Source: an uncultured Lachnospiraceae bacterium (GTDB lineage: Bacteria > Bacillota > Clostridia > Lachnospirales > Lachnospiraceae). From it: DNA of 54,866 bases. The DNA is taken from positions 1-54,866 of the forward strand of contig CAKRFU010000020.1 in assembly GCA_934320845.1 (NCBI GenBank), read 5' to 3'. Of the stretch, positions 8,358 through 17,637 are shown piece by piece (the stretch's first letter is position 1; every line of letters begins with the position of its first letter). The translations under genes and the position numbers were made by a program. Under the pieces are notes generated by a model. The model was not told the DNA's origin, did not search any database, and saw only the letters and a list, made by a program, of their open reading frames with translations.

Positions 8358-9743
8358 CTATATTACCTCCAACAATTCATATATACTCTTAACTCCTACA
8401 AGTTTCATCCCTTTCAATTGCTCCCTGTCAATACTTAAACTTTCACAATTTACTTTTGGCATAATGCATCGGTCAAATCCAAGCTTTGCAGCTTCAATTA
8501 CTCTCTGCTCTGCCTGATTTACGGCTCTGACCTCACCTACAAGTCCTACCTCACCAAAACATATCGTTTTGCTGTCGATAGCAATATTTTTGTAACTTGA
8601 GAGCACTGCCAAAACGATACCCATGTCAAGTGCCGGTTCATTTATCCTCATGCCACCGGCAACATTTATGTACGCATCACAATCGCCAAGATGTAATCCT
8701 ATTCTTTTTTCTATAACTGCCATTAGAAGATTTACTCTGTTATAATCAGTACCCGCTGATGTTCTTCTCGGCATATTAAAATTGGTACGGCATACGAGTG
8801 CCTGTACCTCAACAAGTATCGGTCTTGTTCCCTCTATCGAACATGCCACGACCGAACCGGCTTCATTTTCAGGCTTACCCTGCAGCATATACTCTGAGGG
8901 ATTCGCTACCTCCCTAAGACCATCTGAACGCATCTCGAAAACACCAATCTCATTTGTGGAACCGAATCTGTTCTTTACACCTCTTAGAAATCTAAATGAT
9001 GCACCACCGTCTCCCTCAAAATAAAGTACAGTATCTACCATATGTTCAAGCACTCTCGGTCCTGCCACAACACCTTCCTTTGTTACATGACCGACTATAA
9101 AAACAGATATATGAAGCCCCTTTGCAATTCTCATAAGAATACTGGTTGCCTCTCTTACCTGGCTTACACTTCCCGGTGCTGAACCGACATCTTCCCTGTA
9201 CATTGTTTGTATTGAATCTATAATCACAACATCAGGCATCATTTTGCTGATGCTTTCCGATATAATATCCAAATCTGTTTCGCACAAAATAGACAAATCC
9301 TTTTTAAAACTTCCAAGCCTTTGTGCTCTCATCTTAATCTGCCTGAGAGATTCCTCTCCCGAGACATACAAAACATTTTTTCCCTCATTAGAGAGGTTTC
9401 GGCACATCTGAAGTAAAAGAGTTGACTTTCCTATCCCCGGGTCTCCACCCACAAGTATAAGCGAACCAACTACAATTCCTCCGCCTAACACTCTGTCCAT
9501 CTCCGAAATTTTTGTACTTATTCTGTTTTCATCATCTGTGGTAACTTTAGACAGCAATGTCGGAACTGCTTCTTTTTTATTAGCAGAGACGGTACCGGAA
9601 ACAACTCCCGGTACCGCCTTTGCAACGGGTTCTTCAACAAATGAATCCCATTCGTGGCATGCCGGGCACTGCCCAAGCCACTTTGATGACTCATATCCAC
9701 ACTGCTTACAGAAAAAAACCGTTTTATTTTTAGATTTTGCCAT
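8358..9743 (-). CDS. radA: DNA repair protein RadA (Sms), branch-migration helicase
   Basis: 461 aa from ATG 9743, chosen because GAGG lies 6 nt upstream and the protein then begins at the zinc finger (CKQCGYESSKWLGQCPAC). Walker A GGDPGIGKST, the RadA-specific KNRFG motif (VKNRFGSTNE) and a C-terminal Lon-protease-like domain (GGMRINEPALDMGIVLAVLS) are present. RadA promotes branch migration in RecA-mediated recombination. The order clpC-(137-aa gene)-radA retains the firmicute clpC-radA neighbourhood. A hairpin sits in its leader at 9757-9810. Confidence 0.96.
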   Translation of the reverse strand: MAKSKNKTVFFCKQCGYESSKWLGQCPACHEWDSFVEEPVAKAVPGVVSGTVSANKKEAVPTLLSKVTTDDENRISTKISEMDRVLGGGIVVGSLILVGGDPGIGKSTLLLQMCRNLSNEGKNVLYVSGEESLRQIKMRAQRLGSFKKDLSILCETDLDIISESISKMMPDVVIIDSIQTMYREDVGSAPGSVSQVREATSILMRIAKGLHISVFIVGHVTKEGVVAGPRVLEHMVDTVLYFEGDGGASFRFLRGVKNRFGSTNEIGVFEMRSDGLREVANPSEYMLQGKPENEAGSVVACSIEGTRPILVEVQALVCRTNFNMPRRTSAGTDYNRVNLLMAVIEKRIGLHLGDCDAYINVAGGMRINEPALDMGIVLAVLSSYKNIAIDSKTICFGEVGLVGEVRAVNQAEQRVIEAAKLGFDRCIMPKVNCESLSIDREQLKGMKLVGVKSIYELLEVI

Positions 9744-9756
9744 ATTTTTCCTCATT

Positions 9757-9810
9757 CTTACACAACTTCTTTGCACATGGCATGTTTGTGCAAAGCACAA
9801 CTCTTGTAAG
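9757..9810 (-). promoter_or_regulatory. Leader hairpin upstream of radA
   Basis: A two-tier hairpin: CTTACA (9757-9762) with TGTAAG (9805-9810), and an inner 9-bp perfect stem CTTTGCACA (9769-9777) with TGTGCAAAG (9787-9795). No T-run follows on the minus strand, so it does not look like an intrinsic terminator; it may stabilise or process the transcript between the 137-aa gene and radA. Confidence 0.5.
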
Positions 9811-9842
9811 CAACAATTCTGCTTTTCACATTTTTAAATTTA

Positions 9843-10256
9843 TTAATATTTAACAATCTGAATATCAGTTTTCTTTTCAGGCTCTATCTCTATACTGATA
9901 CTTATCTTTCCGGCAAGATTTGTTTTCATCTTACCAATATTTGTTCCATCAACAAATACTTTGTACTCTGTATCAGGCTCAAGTTCAACCGTTATAGAAC
10001 AATCTTCCCATCCTTCTACCTGAAAGTTCATCTCATTTTCAGTGATTTTCATCTCGGTAACAGTAGTTCCCGGTACTGACTCATAAACAAACATTCCGTT
10101 TTTTTCAAGCTTTGTAATTTCTTTAAAAGTTTTTACTTTGTATAAATCTCCCTCGTATTCAAAATCAGATAACTTCTGCTTAGTGTCAAACTCATAATTT
10201 CCAAAGCTTAATGTTCCGTCACTTTCTTTGCGAATCAATTCCTTTATAACAGCCAT
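9843..10256 (-). CDS. Conserved hypothetical protein, 137 aa (beta-rich)
   Basis: Begins MAVIKELIRKESDGTLSFGN and continues with strand-rich sequence (DLYKVKTFKEITKLEKNGMF, AGKISISIEIEPEKKTDIQI). From memory, similar short clostridial proteins are sometimes labelled 'endosialidase', but no catalytic motif supports an enzyme, so I treat the function as unknown. No signal peptide. GGAGG lies upstream of the ATG. It lies between clpC and radA on the same strand, 193 nt after clpC. Confidence 0.8.
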   Translation of the reverse strand: MAVIKELIRKESDGTLSFGNYEFDTKQKLSDFEYEGDLYKVKTFKEITKLEKNGMFVYESVPGTTVTEMKITENEMNFQVEGWEDCSITVELEPDTEYKVFVDGTNIGKMKTNLAGKISISIEIEPEKKTDIQIVKY

Positions 10257-10299
10257 GATTTCTCCTCCTATGTTTTTTAATTTGACGAAGTATTTTTCT

Positions 10300-10366
10300 G
10301 CTGCAAGTTGTATTTTTTACTAAAAGCAGCCGAATTCTGCCCTCTTATTCAGTGCTCATAAGAGGG
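10300..10366 (-). promoter_or_regulatory. Two hairpins between clpC and the 137-aa gene
   Basis: A perfect 9-bp stem CCCTCTTAT/ATAAGAGGG (10340-10348 with 10358-10366) is followed on the minus strand by GCTGC/GCAGC (10300-10304 with 10326-10330). The first hairpin has no T-run on the minus strand and a short one on the plus strand, so a terminator for clpC is possible but weak. The 193-nt gap shows no gene. Confidence 0.45.
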
Positions 10367-10449
10367 ACTTTTATTTACATTTAGAATATCACATATTGTC
10401 ACATTTTGCAAAAAATAAGTAAAATTTTTCTGCCTTTTTCAGCATTTTT

Positions 10450-12909
10450 TTACTGTTCTTTTTCCCTTGCAATTATTGTAATTTTCTTTGTATCTTTGTC
10501 GTAATCAACCACAGCCTCATCCCCTGCTTTTATCTCGTCTGCAAGAAGCTTATCTGCAAGAAGATCCTCTATCTGCGTCTGTATTGCTCTCCTTATCGGT
10601 CTGGCTCCATAATTTTTGTCAAAACCACTCTCCGCTATATGCTCTATTGCTGACTCGGAAACATCAAGTTTTATATGCATCTGTGCATTTGTTCTCTTGT
10701 CAAGACTCTTTAAAAAGATCTTTACAATCTCTTTCAAGTCATCTTTGGTAAGCATATGGAATACCAGAACTTCATCAATTCTGTTGATAAACTCCGGTTT
10801 GAAAATTCTCTTAACTTCTTCCATAACGCTGTCTTTCATCTTATTATAATCAGCTTCTTCACTTTCATCTGTTCCAAATCCCAGATGTTTAGGTGCAACT
10901 ATTCTCTGCGCACCCGCATTGGATGTCATTATGATAATAGTATTCTTAAAGCTTATCTTTCTTCCCTGTGCATCTGTCACATGACCGTCCTCAAGAATCT
11001 GAAGCAGAATATTAAATACATCAGGATGAGCCTTTTCAATCTCATCAAAAAGTATAACGGAATACGGATGTCTCCTTACCTTTTCACTGAGCTGGCCGCC
11101 TTCTTCATATCCAACATATCCCGGAGGTGAACCAATCATTTTTGAAACGCTGTGTTTCTCCATGTATTCAGACATATCAACTCTGATTATCTCATTTTCC
11201 TTGCCAAATACAGCTTCGGCAAGTGCTTTTGAAAGTTCTGTTTTTCCTACTCCTGTAGGTCCTAAAAAGAGAAATGAACCTATAGGTCTGTCAGGGTCTT
11301 TAAGTCCTACCCTGCCTCTTCGCACTGCCTTTGAAACTGCCTCTACCGCTTCTTTTTGTCCCACTACTCTCTCATGTAAAATCTGTTCAAGTTTTTTAAG
11401 TCTTTCAGTTTCTGCCTCCTGAAGCTTCTGAACCGGAATTTTGGTCCAATCTGCGATAACTGCTGCAATGTCATTGTCATCAACACATATATTTTGTTTC
11501 TTTCGCTCATTTTCAATCTTTTTGTGTATGCTCTCAATTTTTTCAGCGGCTCCCGCCTGTCTCTTTTTTAATTCTCCCGCAAGCTTGTAATCTTCACTGC
11601 GTATGGCATCTTCCTTTTCTTTTTCCCACTTTAATATATTTTCCTCAAGTTCCCTGAGTTCAGGTGTGGCAAGATACTTACTTAAGCTTACTCTCGCACA
11701 TGCCTCGTCAATTACATCTATAGCCTTATCAGGAAGAAATCTGTCATTGACATAACGCTCTGACATTTTGACAGCTGATACTACTGCACTGTCACTTATA
11801 TCTACACCGTGGTGTTCCTCATATCTCTCTTTGAGTCCGTATAATATTGCTATTGTTTCCTCAGTATCAGGTTCATTTACATCAACCGGCTGAAAACGTC
11901 GCTCCAATGCCGCATCTTTCTCTATATATTTGCGATATTCTTCTAAAGTTGTCGCACCTATAAGCTGCAATTCACCTCTGGCAAGCGAAGGCTTTAAAAT
12001 ATTGGCAGCATCCAATGCGCCCTCTGCCCCTCCTGCTCCAATGATTGTGTGTATCTCATCGATAAACAAAAGAACATTTCCTGACTGGATAACTTCTTTT
12101 ATTGTCCTTTTTATTCTCTCTTCAAACTCGCCTCTGTATTTTGAGCCTGCAACCATGCCTGAAAGGTCAAGTGTAAGAACTTTCTTATCCTTTATAATAT
12201 CCGGCACATCACCAACAGCTATCTTTTGTGCAAGCCCTTCAACTACTGCTGTCTTACCTACTCCGGGTTCTCCGACAAGACATGGATTGTTCTTTGTTCT
12301 TCTACTTAGTATTTCTATAAGTCTTGTAATCTCACGTTCTCTTCCTATAACCGGATCAAGCCTGCCTTCTTTAGCATACTCTGTGAGATTTCTGCTGTAC
12401 TGGTCAAGAACAGGAGTTGCCGACTTTCCTCTTCTTCCTTTCTGCATCATATACTCATTTTTTGCACTATTGACATCCTGACCTGTTGCCGTAAGTAAAT
12501 CTACATAAAGCTTTTGAACATTTATTCCTCTTGTATTAAGCAGTCTTACGCCAAGACAGTCTGTTTCTTTCAATAACGCAATAAGCAGATGCTCTGTTCC
12601 TGCCTGGCTTGCGCCAAGTCTCTCAGCTTCACTTACACTGTTCTCAATAATTTTCTTTACTCTAGGTGTATACTGAGGTCTGTCTGCTACTGCTACATTT
12701 CCGTCTGCCTCAAGCATCTCATCTATAAGAACGCTCAGTTTTTCTTCCTCAACGCCATTTTCGCGCATTACTTCAGATGCAACACCTTTAGTCTTTACGA
12801 GAGCAATAAGCAAATGCTCTGTTCCAACATAATTGTGTCCGAATGATTTCGCAACATTTAACGAATTATCAAGTGCTTTTGCCGCACTTTTCGTAAACTT
12901 GTTTCGCAT
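10450..12909 (-). CDS. clpC: ATP-dependent Clp protease ATP-binding subunit ClpC
   Basis: 819 aa, full length. It has a double Clp-N repeat (1-145; paired GTEHLLIAL motifs), AAA module 1 with Walker A GEPGVGKT (213-220), an M-domain/UVR-like segment (SEDYKLAGELKKRQ), AAA module 2 (GPTGVGKT) and a C-terminal D2-small domain. ClpC unfolds substrates for ClpP. Unusually, ctsR, mcsA and mcsB are not upstream; clpC instead starts 24 nt after a cohesin-like membrane protein, with only GGAGG in the gap, so it is presumably read from an upstream promoter. No CtsR-type or CIRCE operator is seen nearby. Confidence 0.96.
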   Translation of the reverse strand: MRNKFTKSAAKALDNSLNVAKSFGHNYVGTEHLLIALVKTKGVASEVMRENGVEEEKLSVLIDEMLEADGNVAVADRPQYTPRVKKIIENSVSEAERLGASQAGTEHLLIALLKETDCLGVRLLNTRGINVQKLYVDLLTATGQDVNSAKNEYMMQKGRRGKSATPVLDQYSRNLTEYAKEGRLDPVIGREREITRLIEILSRRTKNNPCLVGEPGVGKTAVVEGLAQKIAVGDVPDIIKDKKVLTLDLSGMVAGSKYRGEFEERIKRTIKEVIQSGNVLLFIDEIHTIIGAGGAEGALDAANILKPSLARGELQLIGATTLEEYRKYIEKDAALERRFQPVDVNEPDTEETIAILYGLKERYEEHHGVDISDSAVVSAVKMSERYVNDRFLPDKAIDVIDEACARVSLSKYLATPELRELEENILKWEKEKEDAIRSEDYKLAGELKKRQAGAAEKIESIHKKIENERKKQNICVDDNDIAAVIADWTKIPVQKLQEAETERLKKLEQILHERVVGQKEAVEAVSKAVRRGRVGLKDPDRPIGSFLFLGPTGVGKTELSKALAEAVFGKENEIIRVDMSEYMEKHSVSKMIGSPPGYVGYEEGGQLSEKVRRHPYSVILFDEIEKAHPDVFNILLQILEDGHVTDAQGRKISFKNTIIIMTSNAGAQRIVAPKHLGFGTDESEEADYNKMKDSVMEEVKRIFKPEFINRIDEVLVFHMLTKDDLKEIVKIFLKSLDKRTNAQMHIKLDVSESAIEHIAESGFDKNYGARPIRRAIQTQIEDLLADKLLADEIKAGDEAVVDYDKDTKKITIIAREKEQ

Positions 12910-12933
12910 ATATTCAAAAATCCTCCATTTTAT

Positions 12934-14253
12934 TTAATCTCTTTTCCAATAATGAGTGACATTACTTTCCTCTTCTTCAAACAAATTCTCTTGAACCGGA
13001 TTTTCTTTTACACTTTCACTCTCAACTGTTTCTTTGTATGAAAATTCATGTTCTGCCACTTCTCTTTCTATCTCGTTCTGCCCGTCTTTTTCATGTACAT
13101 TCACACCTTCACTAAAATCATCATGCATATCTATAATATTATTATTTTCACGATAATGCAAATAGATTGTGAGCATACCAATCAACATAAGCAGACATAT
13201 TATTACCATTATTGCAACAACATACTTCATGGTTTTTATTTTAGTATCATATATTGTGTCTGAACCTACGACTGTATTTCCCATTGAACCTTTATACCAT
13301 GATTTTACTTTGTCATACGGCATAAAACTGTCGTTTTCTGTATCATAAAGATAAAACTGTGGCTCCTGCCTTCCTTTTTTACAATAAATCAATACATAAG
13401 TATGGTCAATATCATTTTCAGTTGCATATGCCGTTATAACATGACCGTCTAAAACAATCTCGGTTTTTCCAAATCCGGCAGGTATGATTTTTTCATCTTT
13501 TACTTCGGTAACTACATATTCATCATAGCAGTGAATTGTTGTGACACTGTTTTGGTATGTTGCCGTAACACTTTTATCCGTTTTCTTATCTTGTATATCA
13601 TCTGTCTTATTTTTATTTTTCTTTGTTTTCTTCTTTGGCTTTGTGGTAGCCGTTGCAGTCGGGGCTGCCTGTGGCTTTTCCACATCCGGAGTTTCAGGCG
13701 GCATCTGCATATCTTTCTTATCTTCGTCTTTCGGCTGCTGCGGTTTTTCAGATGATTTGACATCAGGCTTTTTTGTCGCCTTTGCAGTCTTTTTTACCAT
13801 AATGTTTAATGTGTCGGATGATACCGACATTTTTGATGAATCCTCCGAACTGTAAACTGCACACGGCTGTTTTAGTTCTATTGAAGTAGAGCCTGTTTTT
13901 CTTGCAACAAACTTTACCGAATACTTTAAAGTATTTACTCCGCTTTCTCTTCCTGTATCTGATATTTGGAATTTATCGTCGTTGCCGTTCGCAACGCTTC
14001 CTCCCGTAATATATTGGAGTACTCTGCTGTCATATGTAAAATATCCTTCAAAACCACTCATTGTATCAGAAGAATTCACCGTAATAATCACATATACAAT
14101 ATCACCTTTTACAACCTGTTTTTCTGATGACTGAATTGATACTTCGGCACTTGATGCACTCGCATTGTAACTTTTCATACTCCACAAAAGCAAAAATACA
14201 AAAAGCATACCTGTATATCTTAATATCCTTTTTAACTTGAAATCACTTTGCAA
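12934..14253 (-). CDS. Membrane-anchored protein with cohesin-like domain
   Basis: 439 aa. Signal sequence (about 8-34), then a cohesin-like beta-sandwich (about 36-155): KGDIVYVIITVNSSDTMSGF, EGYFTYDSRVLQYITGG and LKYSVKFVARKTG follow cohesin strand patterns. A Pro/Lys/Thr linker (155-225), a second globular region, one transmembrane helix (343-367) and a charged cytoplasmic tail follow. Cohesins bind dockerins in cellulosomes, but no dockerin is visible in this window. Translation appears to start at TTG 14253, preceded by AAAGGGAGG at 7 nt. It lies 92 nt after the SH3/glucosaminidase gene and 24 nt before clpC. Confidence 0.8.
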   Translation of the reverse strand: MQSDFKLKRILRYTGMLFVFLLLWSMKSYNASASSAEVSIQSSEKQVVKGDIVYVIITVNSSDTMSGFEGYFTYDSRVLQYITGGSVANGNDDKFQISDTGRESGVNTLKYSVKFVARKTGSTSIELKQPCAVYSSEDSSKMSVSSDTLNIMVKKTAKATKKPDVKSSEKPQQPKDEDKKDMQMPPETPDVEKPQAAPTATATTKPKKKTKKNKNKTDDIQDKKTDKSVTATYQNSVTTIHCYDEYVVTEVKDEKIIPAGFGKTEIVLDGHVITAYATENDIDHTYVLIYCKKGRQEPQFYLYDTENDSFMPYDKVKSWYKGSMGNTVVGSDTIYDTKIKTMKYVVAIMVIICLLMLIGMLTIYLHYRENNNIIDMHDDFSEGVNVHEKDGQNEIEREVAEHEFSYKETVESESVKENPVQENLFEEEESNVTHYWKRD

Positions 14254-14345
14254 TTATCTTCCTCCCTTTACAATGTACATCAGGCACTCCCAGCATACTG
14301 CATCATTGACATTTCACCGAATAACCTACATAACTTCCCATAATG

Positions 14346-16556
14346 TCATTTTCTGGTAACGACAATCTTATATTTCCTTGTATTTCCACTTTCAGATTTG
14401 ACTTTTACATAAAATGTATTTTCACCAACTACCAGATTTTTCACTCCTGTGCCTGTCAGTGTTGAATACTTGCTTACCTTTGTCGCACATATTTTTACAT
14501 TGGCAACGCTGTTGTTCACGGTAAGCGTATAAGTCTTTGTACCATTATCGCCAAGTACAAATTTAGAATCAAATGCATAACCTTTTATATAGAGTGTCTT
14601 TAAATAGTTATTTGGATTTTTTCCACCTGAAGGCACATCACATGGTTTTTCCGGCATATTTTCATACACAGGTATCGAAAATACCATCGGCATTTTTTTG
14701 TCTATTGCACCGTAAGCTGCCACTGTCTTAGTCGCTTCATTATTCGGTGCCTCTATATTTCCCATATATTGATGGTTATATCTGTTTTTTGAAGTCACAT
14801 TAAATTTTTCAAGATATAATGTATTCTGTCCTATATTTATATAATTTTTTCCGATATACTGCGCACCGCCTACTATTGATTTGTATCTGTTATTCCAGGG
14901 ACGAAGATATGTTTTTCCTGTTTTTGCCCATCTGAGTCCATTCGCAACGGCACCCCCCGCAACAACACTGTTATTCGCACCGATATTGTAAAAATTATAT
15001 ATTCCTTTATATCCGGCTACCGTACCCGATACGGAATTACTCATTTTCGTAGAACTTACAACAACTTCCTGCTTTACCCTTGATGCAAGATGATACGGAC
15101 TGACTTTTGATTTTTTGGCTGCTGTCATAAATGTCTTTGAATATTTAACACTGACACTCTTTCCATTACTGGTATACTTATATTTCTTATTATGCATTGG
15201 TGTATTATTTAAAATATTTTCAACACCGCTCTGTGTCTGGCTGCCACTTTGATACTCAAGGCTTTCAAACTGGAAAATTCCTCTCTCATCAAGAAAGTTT
15301 CTCGGATCCATATAATATTTGACTGCCTTTTTTGATGCCGTAACCCATGTACTTCCATCATATGGTATGTACTTATCAGTTTTCCAATTATACGCCTTTG
15401 CCGCTGTAGACTTCCATGCATACGATTTATTTACACTAAGAAGATTTAAGCCTACCTTCGATTCGTTTTTTATAACATCTGACCATTTAAGGTCTGTCTT
15501 ATACGGCTTAAACTGCCAATACGGATATTTTTCATGAAGATTGACAAGTTCTGTTATATAGTCATCTGGAAATCCTGCTTTCTTCAAGCTTTTTTTGAAT
15601 TCCGCCTTCGTTTCAGGTTCACTTGACGGTGTTTGTGTCACTTCCGGTGTTTTCGTCGGTTCTGCCGTCTCTTCAGGCTTTGTTGTCTTTGTCGGTATTT
15701 CCGTCTGCGAAGGTGTTGCCGTTGCTTTGGAAACAGCTTTTTCATCTCTCACCAGCTGGAAATAAACACTGTCAGCCTGAACATATCCTTTATATGTAGT
15801 TTTTGCCGAGATAACCTTTATATAAAAATATTTTTTCTCCTCAAAAAACTTCTGCGACATTATGACAAATTGTGCTCCCTTTTGTATAAGCACCGTTTTT
15901 CCCGATGAGTTTAAAACAGCAGCCTTTTTTAAAGGATTCGCATATAAAGTCAGTGCTGTACTGCTTTTTGACATTCCAGGAAGTCCAGTTCCGTATGTAA
16001 TGTCCACCGAATCGGCTTCTATATATCCCTTATAAGTTTTCCCGTCATACTTAAATGAGGCGTAATACCATCTTTTCTTTTCTGCATATTTTTCGGAATA
16101 TATCCTCACTTTTCTTTTTACGGGAAGTTTTATCTTTTCCTTATTATGCTTTATATACACTTTCGCAGCATTCATGTTTTTTCTGACATATACTTCAGAT
16201 GCAATATATCCTACTATGGAAGAATATGTTTTTCCTGTCTTGAATTTAAGATATTTCTTATTTACATAACCACTTAAATTCTTACTGTTTTGTTTAAATT
16301 TTATATGGTACCAGCTGCCATTCTTTCCAACGACCGTAACTCTCTGTCCGTCAGACAAAACAACTCCGGTGCCACCGTATTTGAGTTTAGAATAATATGT
16401 TCCGGGACCTGTCCTGACATTAAGATACCCTTTTACACTTACGACACCTATACCTTCTGCATGCAGTTTTTCATGTCTGGCTGTCATGCCGAACATAAAA
16501 ATAACAGAAAATATCATAATCACTGCAAATACATATTTTTTCCTCTTGAAAGACAT
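14346..16556 (-). CDS. Secreted cell-wall protein: SH3-like repeats, glucosaminidase-type domain, cadherin-like tail
   Basis: 736 aa. Signal peptide (about 1-33); three SH3b-type repeats (about 36-105, 107-190, 195-265), the first with the classic GYLNVRTGPGTYYSKLKYGG; a TP/KTPE-rich linker (270-320); a catalytic region (about 325-640) with YYMDPRNFLDERGIFQFE, as in clostridial beta-N-acetylglucosaminidases; and a C-terminal cadherin-like beta-sandwich (TYTLTVNNSVANVKI). Likely hydrolyses peptidoglycan in septation or wall turnover. AAGGAG lies upstream of the ATG and repeat copy A is in its leader. Confidence 0.87.
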   Translation of the reverse strand: MSFKRKKYVFAVIMIFSVIFMFGMTARHEKLHAEGIGVVSVKGYLNVRTGPGTYYSKLKYGGTGVVLSDGQRVTVVGKNGSWYHIKFKQNSKNLSGYVNKKYLKFKTGKTYSSIVGYIASEVYVRKNMNAAKVYIKHNKEKIKLPVKRKVRIYSEKYAEKKRWYYASFKYDGKTYKGYIEADSVDITYGTGLPGMSKSSTALTLYANPLKKAAVLNSSGKTVLIQKGAQFVIMSQKFFEEKKYFYIKVISAKTTYKGYVQADSVYFQLVRDEKAVSKATATPSQTEIPTKTTKPEETAEPTKTPEVTQTPSSEPETKAEFKKSLKKAGFPDDYITELVNLHEKYPYWQFKPYKTDLKWSDVIKNESKVGLNLLSVNKSYAWKSTAAKAYNWKTDKYIPYDGSTWVTASKKAVKYYMDPRNFLDERGIFQFESLEYQSGSQTQSGVENILNNTPMHNKKYKYTSNGKSVSVKYSKTFMTAAKKSKVSPYHLASRVKQEVVVSSTKMSNSVSGTVAGYKGIYNFYNIGANNSVVAGGAVANGLRWAKTGKTYLRPWNNRYKSIVGGAQYIGKNYINIGQNTLYLEKFNVTSKNRYNHQYMGNIEAPNNEATKTVAAYGAIDKKMPMVFSIPVYENMPEKPCDVPSGGKNPNNYLKTLYIKGYAFDSKFVLGDNGTKTYTLTVNNSVANVKICATKVSKYSTLTGTGVKNLVVGENTFYVKVKSESGNTRKYKIVVTRK

Positions 16557-16595
16557 TTAAACATTATCTCCTTTGTTTACATTTTTGTATATTAT

Positions 16596-16655
16596 GATAT
16601 TGGGTTCAAAAAGTATTTTGACCCCAACTGATGCTACGGATTGCTCCATTGCACC
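16596..16655. repeat. Dispersed GGGTCAAAA repeat, shortened copy A
   Basis: The left half matches the full element at 18610: the near-palindrome from GATATTGGG to TTTTGACCCCAAC, then TGATGCTACGGATTGCTCC against TAATGCCACGGATTGCTTC. The interior and right arms are missing. ATATTAT flanks both sides (16589-16595 and 16656-16662), a possible but AT-rich target duplication. It lies between hslO and the SH3/glucosaminidase gene. Confidence 0.65.
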
Positions 16656-16688
16656 ATATTATAATACATCAATGTGTCATTTCATTGC

Positions 16689-17570
16689 TTAGCAATTCAT
16701 AAATGTTTTCAGCTGCTCTGTATCAAATTTATAATGCGAACCGCAGAACTGGCAGTTTACTTCAATCGGTTTACCGTCATCTATCATTTCCTGCAAATCT
16801 TTTTTTCCAATGCTTGCTATAGCTTTAGATACTCTCTCAACGGAACAGTTGCATTTATACTGTGTAGGTATTGTCTCAAGAATTTCTACATCCATGCCCT
16901 CAAGCACATAACCTAAAATATCCTCAGGAGTCATGCCTTTATCGAGCATATCCGTAACCGAATGCACCTCGCCAAGTCTTGCTTCAAGCTTATCTATAAC
17001 TTCATCATCCGTATCCGGCATAACCTGAATAATAAAGCCACCTGCCTGACGAACATGATTGTCCTTATCCATAAGTACACCGAGGCCAACTGAAGACGGT
17101 ATCTGCTCAGATGTTGCAAAATAATATGTCAAATCTTCTGCTATCTCCCCAGATACAAGGTGTGTCTGTCCGTTGTACGGTTCTCTAAGACCGATATCCT
17201 TTATAACATTTAAAAATCCCGGTCCAAGTGCACCTGAAACATCAAGTTTTCCCTGTGCATTTGGAGGCAGTATTACATTGGGATTGTTTACATACCCCTT
17301 TACATCCGCATTTGAATCTGCTGTAACTGTAATTCCTCCTATAGGTCCTCCACACTCAACCTGAAGTGTAAGCACATCCTTTTCACCCTTCATCATACTT
17401 CCCATCATAGAAGCAGCCGTGAGCATTCTGCCTATTGCTGCTGTTGCAACCGGACTTGTATTATGAATTTCTCTTGCCTTTTCAACAATATCCCTGCTTG
17501 TAACCGCAAATGCTCTAAGCTGATGATTTGCTGCTGTTGCTCTGACTATATAATCTTTATACTCACTCAT
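16689..17570 (-). CDS. hslO: Redox-regulated chaperone Hsp33
   Basis: 293 aa with the Hsp33 N-terminal fold (RATAANHQLRAFAVTSRDIV, GRMLTAASMMGSMMKGEKD) and the C-terminal redox zinc centre: CNC near residue 245 and CQFC near 276. Oxidation of these cysteines activates its holdase function during oxidative and heat stress. GGAG lies 7 nt before the ATG. Length is normal and all four zinc cysteines are intact. Confidence 0.96.
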   Translation of the reverse strand: MSEYKDYIVRATAANHQLRAFAVTSRDIVEKAREIHNTSPVATAAIGRMLTAASMMGSMMKGEKDVLTLQVECGGPIGGITVTADSNADVKGYVNNPNVILPPNAQGKLDVSGALGPGFLNVIKDIGLREPYNGQTHLVSGEIAEDLTYYFATSEQIPSSVGLGVLMDKDNHVRQAGGFIIQVMPDTDDEVIDKLEARLGEVHSVTDMLDKGMTPEDILGYVLEGMDVEILETIPTQYKCNCSVERVSKAIASIGKKDLQEMIDDGKPIEVNCQFCGSHYKFDTEQLKTFMNC

Positions 17571-17637
17571 TGTTAATCTCCGTTTCTTTCCTGTTTTGTA
17601 TTTTATTTTTATATTTGATTGCTAAATTTTTTTGTTC

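Noticed and set aside
9743..10366. Pseudoknots in the radA and 137-aa gene leaders
   Set aside because: Hairpins exist, but their loops do not match downstream sequence.
13531..13855. Hydrophobic plus-strand frames opposite the cohesin-like gene linker
   Set aside because: They are complementary-strand artefacts of Lys/Pro-rich coding sequence.
12910..14345. CIRCE or CtsR operator for clpC
   Set aside because: No TTAGCACTC-type inverted repeat or CtsR heptad repeat was found by eye in the short gaps upstream.
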